Shown here piece after piece: positions 4,898 to 5,995 of a stretch of 5,995 nucleotides of DNA. The notes under the pieces were generated by a model. That model searched no databases and was not told where the DNA came from. It saw only the letters and a list, made by a program, of their open reading frames with translations. The stretch's first letter is position 1. Every line of letters begins with the position of its first letter. The stretch is taken from NCBI GenBank assembly GCA_903868205.1, contig CAIPUJ010000089.1:1-5995 (forward strand), in the 5' to 3' direction. A program made the translations under genes and the position numbers. Source of the stretch: an uncultured bacterium (GTDB taxonomy: Bacteria; Patescibacteriota; Minisyncoccia; Phycocordibacterales; GWA1-40-21).

Positions 4898-5995
4898 ATG
4901 AAAGAAAAAAAAGTAAAGGTAGTTGATCCAGCAGTTGAAGAAGCTGCAAAGATCAAAGCAAGTAGCGTGATGTCAAAGTTTTTCAATGACACCAAAAACC
5001 CTCCAGTAGACGGAGAAGTTGTCGAAGGAAAAGTTATTGGTATTGAAAAATCAAGAGTATATGTAGACTTACAACCATACGGAACAGGTCTTATATATGG
5101 TAAAGAATTCATCACAGCAAGAGACGTTATCAAGAAATTAAACATCGGCGATACTGTATCTGCAAAAGTTGTAGATGCAAATGGTAGAGATGGTTATATT
5201 GAAATTTCTCTTAAGGAAGCTAGACAAGCTCTTATTTGGGATGAGGCTGAAAAAGCTATCAAAGACAAAACAATATTTGAAATTCTTGTAAAAGAAGCAA
5301 ATAAAGGAGGTCTTATGATGGAATGGCAAGGAATTATTGGTTTCTTACCAGCATCTCAACTTAAAGCTGAACACTATCCAAAGATAGATGATGGTGATAA
5401 AGATAAAATAATAGATGAGCTTAAAAAGCTTGTTGGCCAAAAGATTGCTGTTGCAATAATTACAGCTTCACCAAAAGAAGGTAAACTTATCTTCTCAGAA
5501 AAGAATATCGAAAAGAAAGAGAAGCAGAAGATGGCAAGCAAATACAGTGTTGGTGATACTCTAGATGGAGAAGTCACTGGTACAGTAGATTTCGGAGTAT
5601 TCGTAAAGCTTGAAGATGGATTAGAAGGTCTTGTACACATTTCAGAAATAGACTGGGCACTAGTAGAAGATCCAAAATCATTATTCAAATCTGGAGATAA
5701 GCTTAAAGTAAAAGTAATAGAAGTAAAAGACGGTAAAGTTTCACTTTCTATCAAATCTCTTAAAACAAATCCTTGGGTTGAAGCAGAAAAGAAATATAAG
5801 AAAGGTGATGAAGTAGAAGCTGTTGTTATCAAATTCAACAAATACGGCGCACTCGCAAGTATTGAAGAAGGAGTAGCAGGTCTTGTACACATTTCAGACT
5901 TCGGTGGAGAAGCTAAAATGAAAGAAAAAATTAGTTTAGGTAAAAACTACACTTTCAAAATAAATCTTTTTGAAGCAAAAAATCAAAAGATGGGA
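4898..5995 (+). CDS. rpsA: 30S ribosomal protein S1 (partial, C-terminus beyond the window)
   Basis: 366 codons are open to the window edge. The protein is a chain of OB-fold S1 domains that binds mRNA on the 30S subunit. Domain 1 spans about 37-106. Domain 2 spans about 124-203 and contains GIIGFLPASQL (145-155), the hallmark of the second S1 domain. Domain 3 spans about 218-287 with FGVFVKL...GLEGLVHIS (232-249). Domain 4 begins near 302 with YGALASI...GVAGLVHIS (316-333) and is cut off. Four domains would match the short S1 form seen outside Proteobacteria, which have six. The ATG at 4898 follows an in-frame TGA at 4853; the only alternative is a GTG at 4868 that would place the hairpin inside the coding region. 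No Shine-Dalgarno precedes it, only UUUUUAAUUAUU. The gene is divergent from the orphan gene and probably autoregulated through its leader (inference). Confidence 0.93.
   Translation, partial: MKEKKVKVVDPAVEEAAKIKASSVMSKFFNDTKNPPVDGEVVEGKVIGIEKSRVYVDLQPYGTGLIYGKEFITARDVIKKLNIGDTVSAKVVDANGRDGYIEISLKEARQALIWDEAEKAIKDKTIFEILVKEANKGGLMMEWQGIIGFLPASQLKAEHYPKIDDGDKDKIIDELKKLVGQKIAVAIITASPKEGKLIFSEKNIEKKEKQKMASKYSVGDTLDGEVTGTVDFGVFVKLEDGLEGLVHISEIDWALVEDPKSLFKSGDKLKVKVIEVKDGKVSLSIKSLKTNPWVEAEKKYKKGDEVEAVVIKFNKYGALASIEEGVAGLVHISDFGGEAKMKEKISLGKNYTFKINLFEAKNQKMG

Noticed and set aside
4849..5892. Three minus-strand ORFs in the right part of the window
   Set aside because: They are antisense to an uninterrupted four-domain S1 reading frame that runs off the window edge.
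1..5995. CRISPR array, transposase, tRNA, attachment site or phage or defence cassette
   Set aside because: No spaced repeats, cloverleaf, terminal inverted repeats with a transposase, or recognisable defence protein were found.

Overview
The window looks like chromosomal DNA from an AT-rich Candidate Phyla Radiation bacterium (Patescibacteria, most likely a Parcubacteria-type lineage). This rests on recollection of protein families, not on a search: a short UbiE-like methyltransferase opening 'MFSDPEKNI', a GyrA carrying 'YHPHGDVAVYDSM', a metallo-beta-lactamase-fold protein with 'INHPDMN' in place of the usual His-rich motif, and a compact S1-type ribosomal protein. Most start codons also lack a strong Shine-Dalgarno sequence. 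No mobile element, CRISPR array, tRNA or rRNA was seen.

Layout, left to right. Positions 46-570 (minus) encode a class I SAM-dependent methyltransferase. Positions 571-784 hold its probable promoter and a leader with a long GC-rich inverted repeat. Positions 785-3247 (minus) encode a complete DNA gyrase subunit A, and 3280-3918 (minus) a degenerate metallo-beta-lactamase-fold protein only 32 bp upstream of gyrA. Positions 3919-4202 are non-coding and AT-rich, with a good extended -10 promoter far upstream of the MBL gene, implying a leader of about 220 nt. Positions 4203-4236 form a textbook intrinsic terminator for an orphan 130-residue gene at 4265-4657 (minus), which has the only strong Shine-Dalgarno sequence in the window. 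Positions 4658-4897 are a divergent control region with a 36-bp interrupted palindrome. From 4898 to the window edge (plus) runs ribosomal protein S1, cut by the edge after 366 codons.

MBL, gyrA and possibly the methyltransferase read in the same direction and may form one transcription unit, with an extra promoter before the methyltransferase. The orphan gene and rpsA are divergent and may share a regulatory site. The protein-coding content is largely housekeeping. The most interesting material is between the genes: a roughly 118-nt structured rpsA leader resembling in layout the autoregulatory leader of Escherichia coli rpsA, a terminator-like hairpin 12 nt before the rpsA start codon, the divergent palindrome, and the structured leader before the methyltransferase. 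The MBL protein also appears to have lost most of its metal ligands. All RNA structures and promoters were found by eye and none has been tested computationally.
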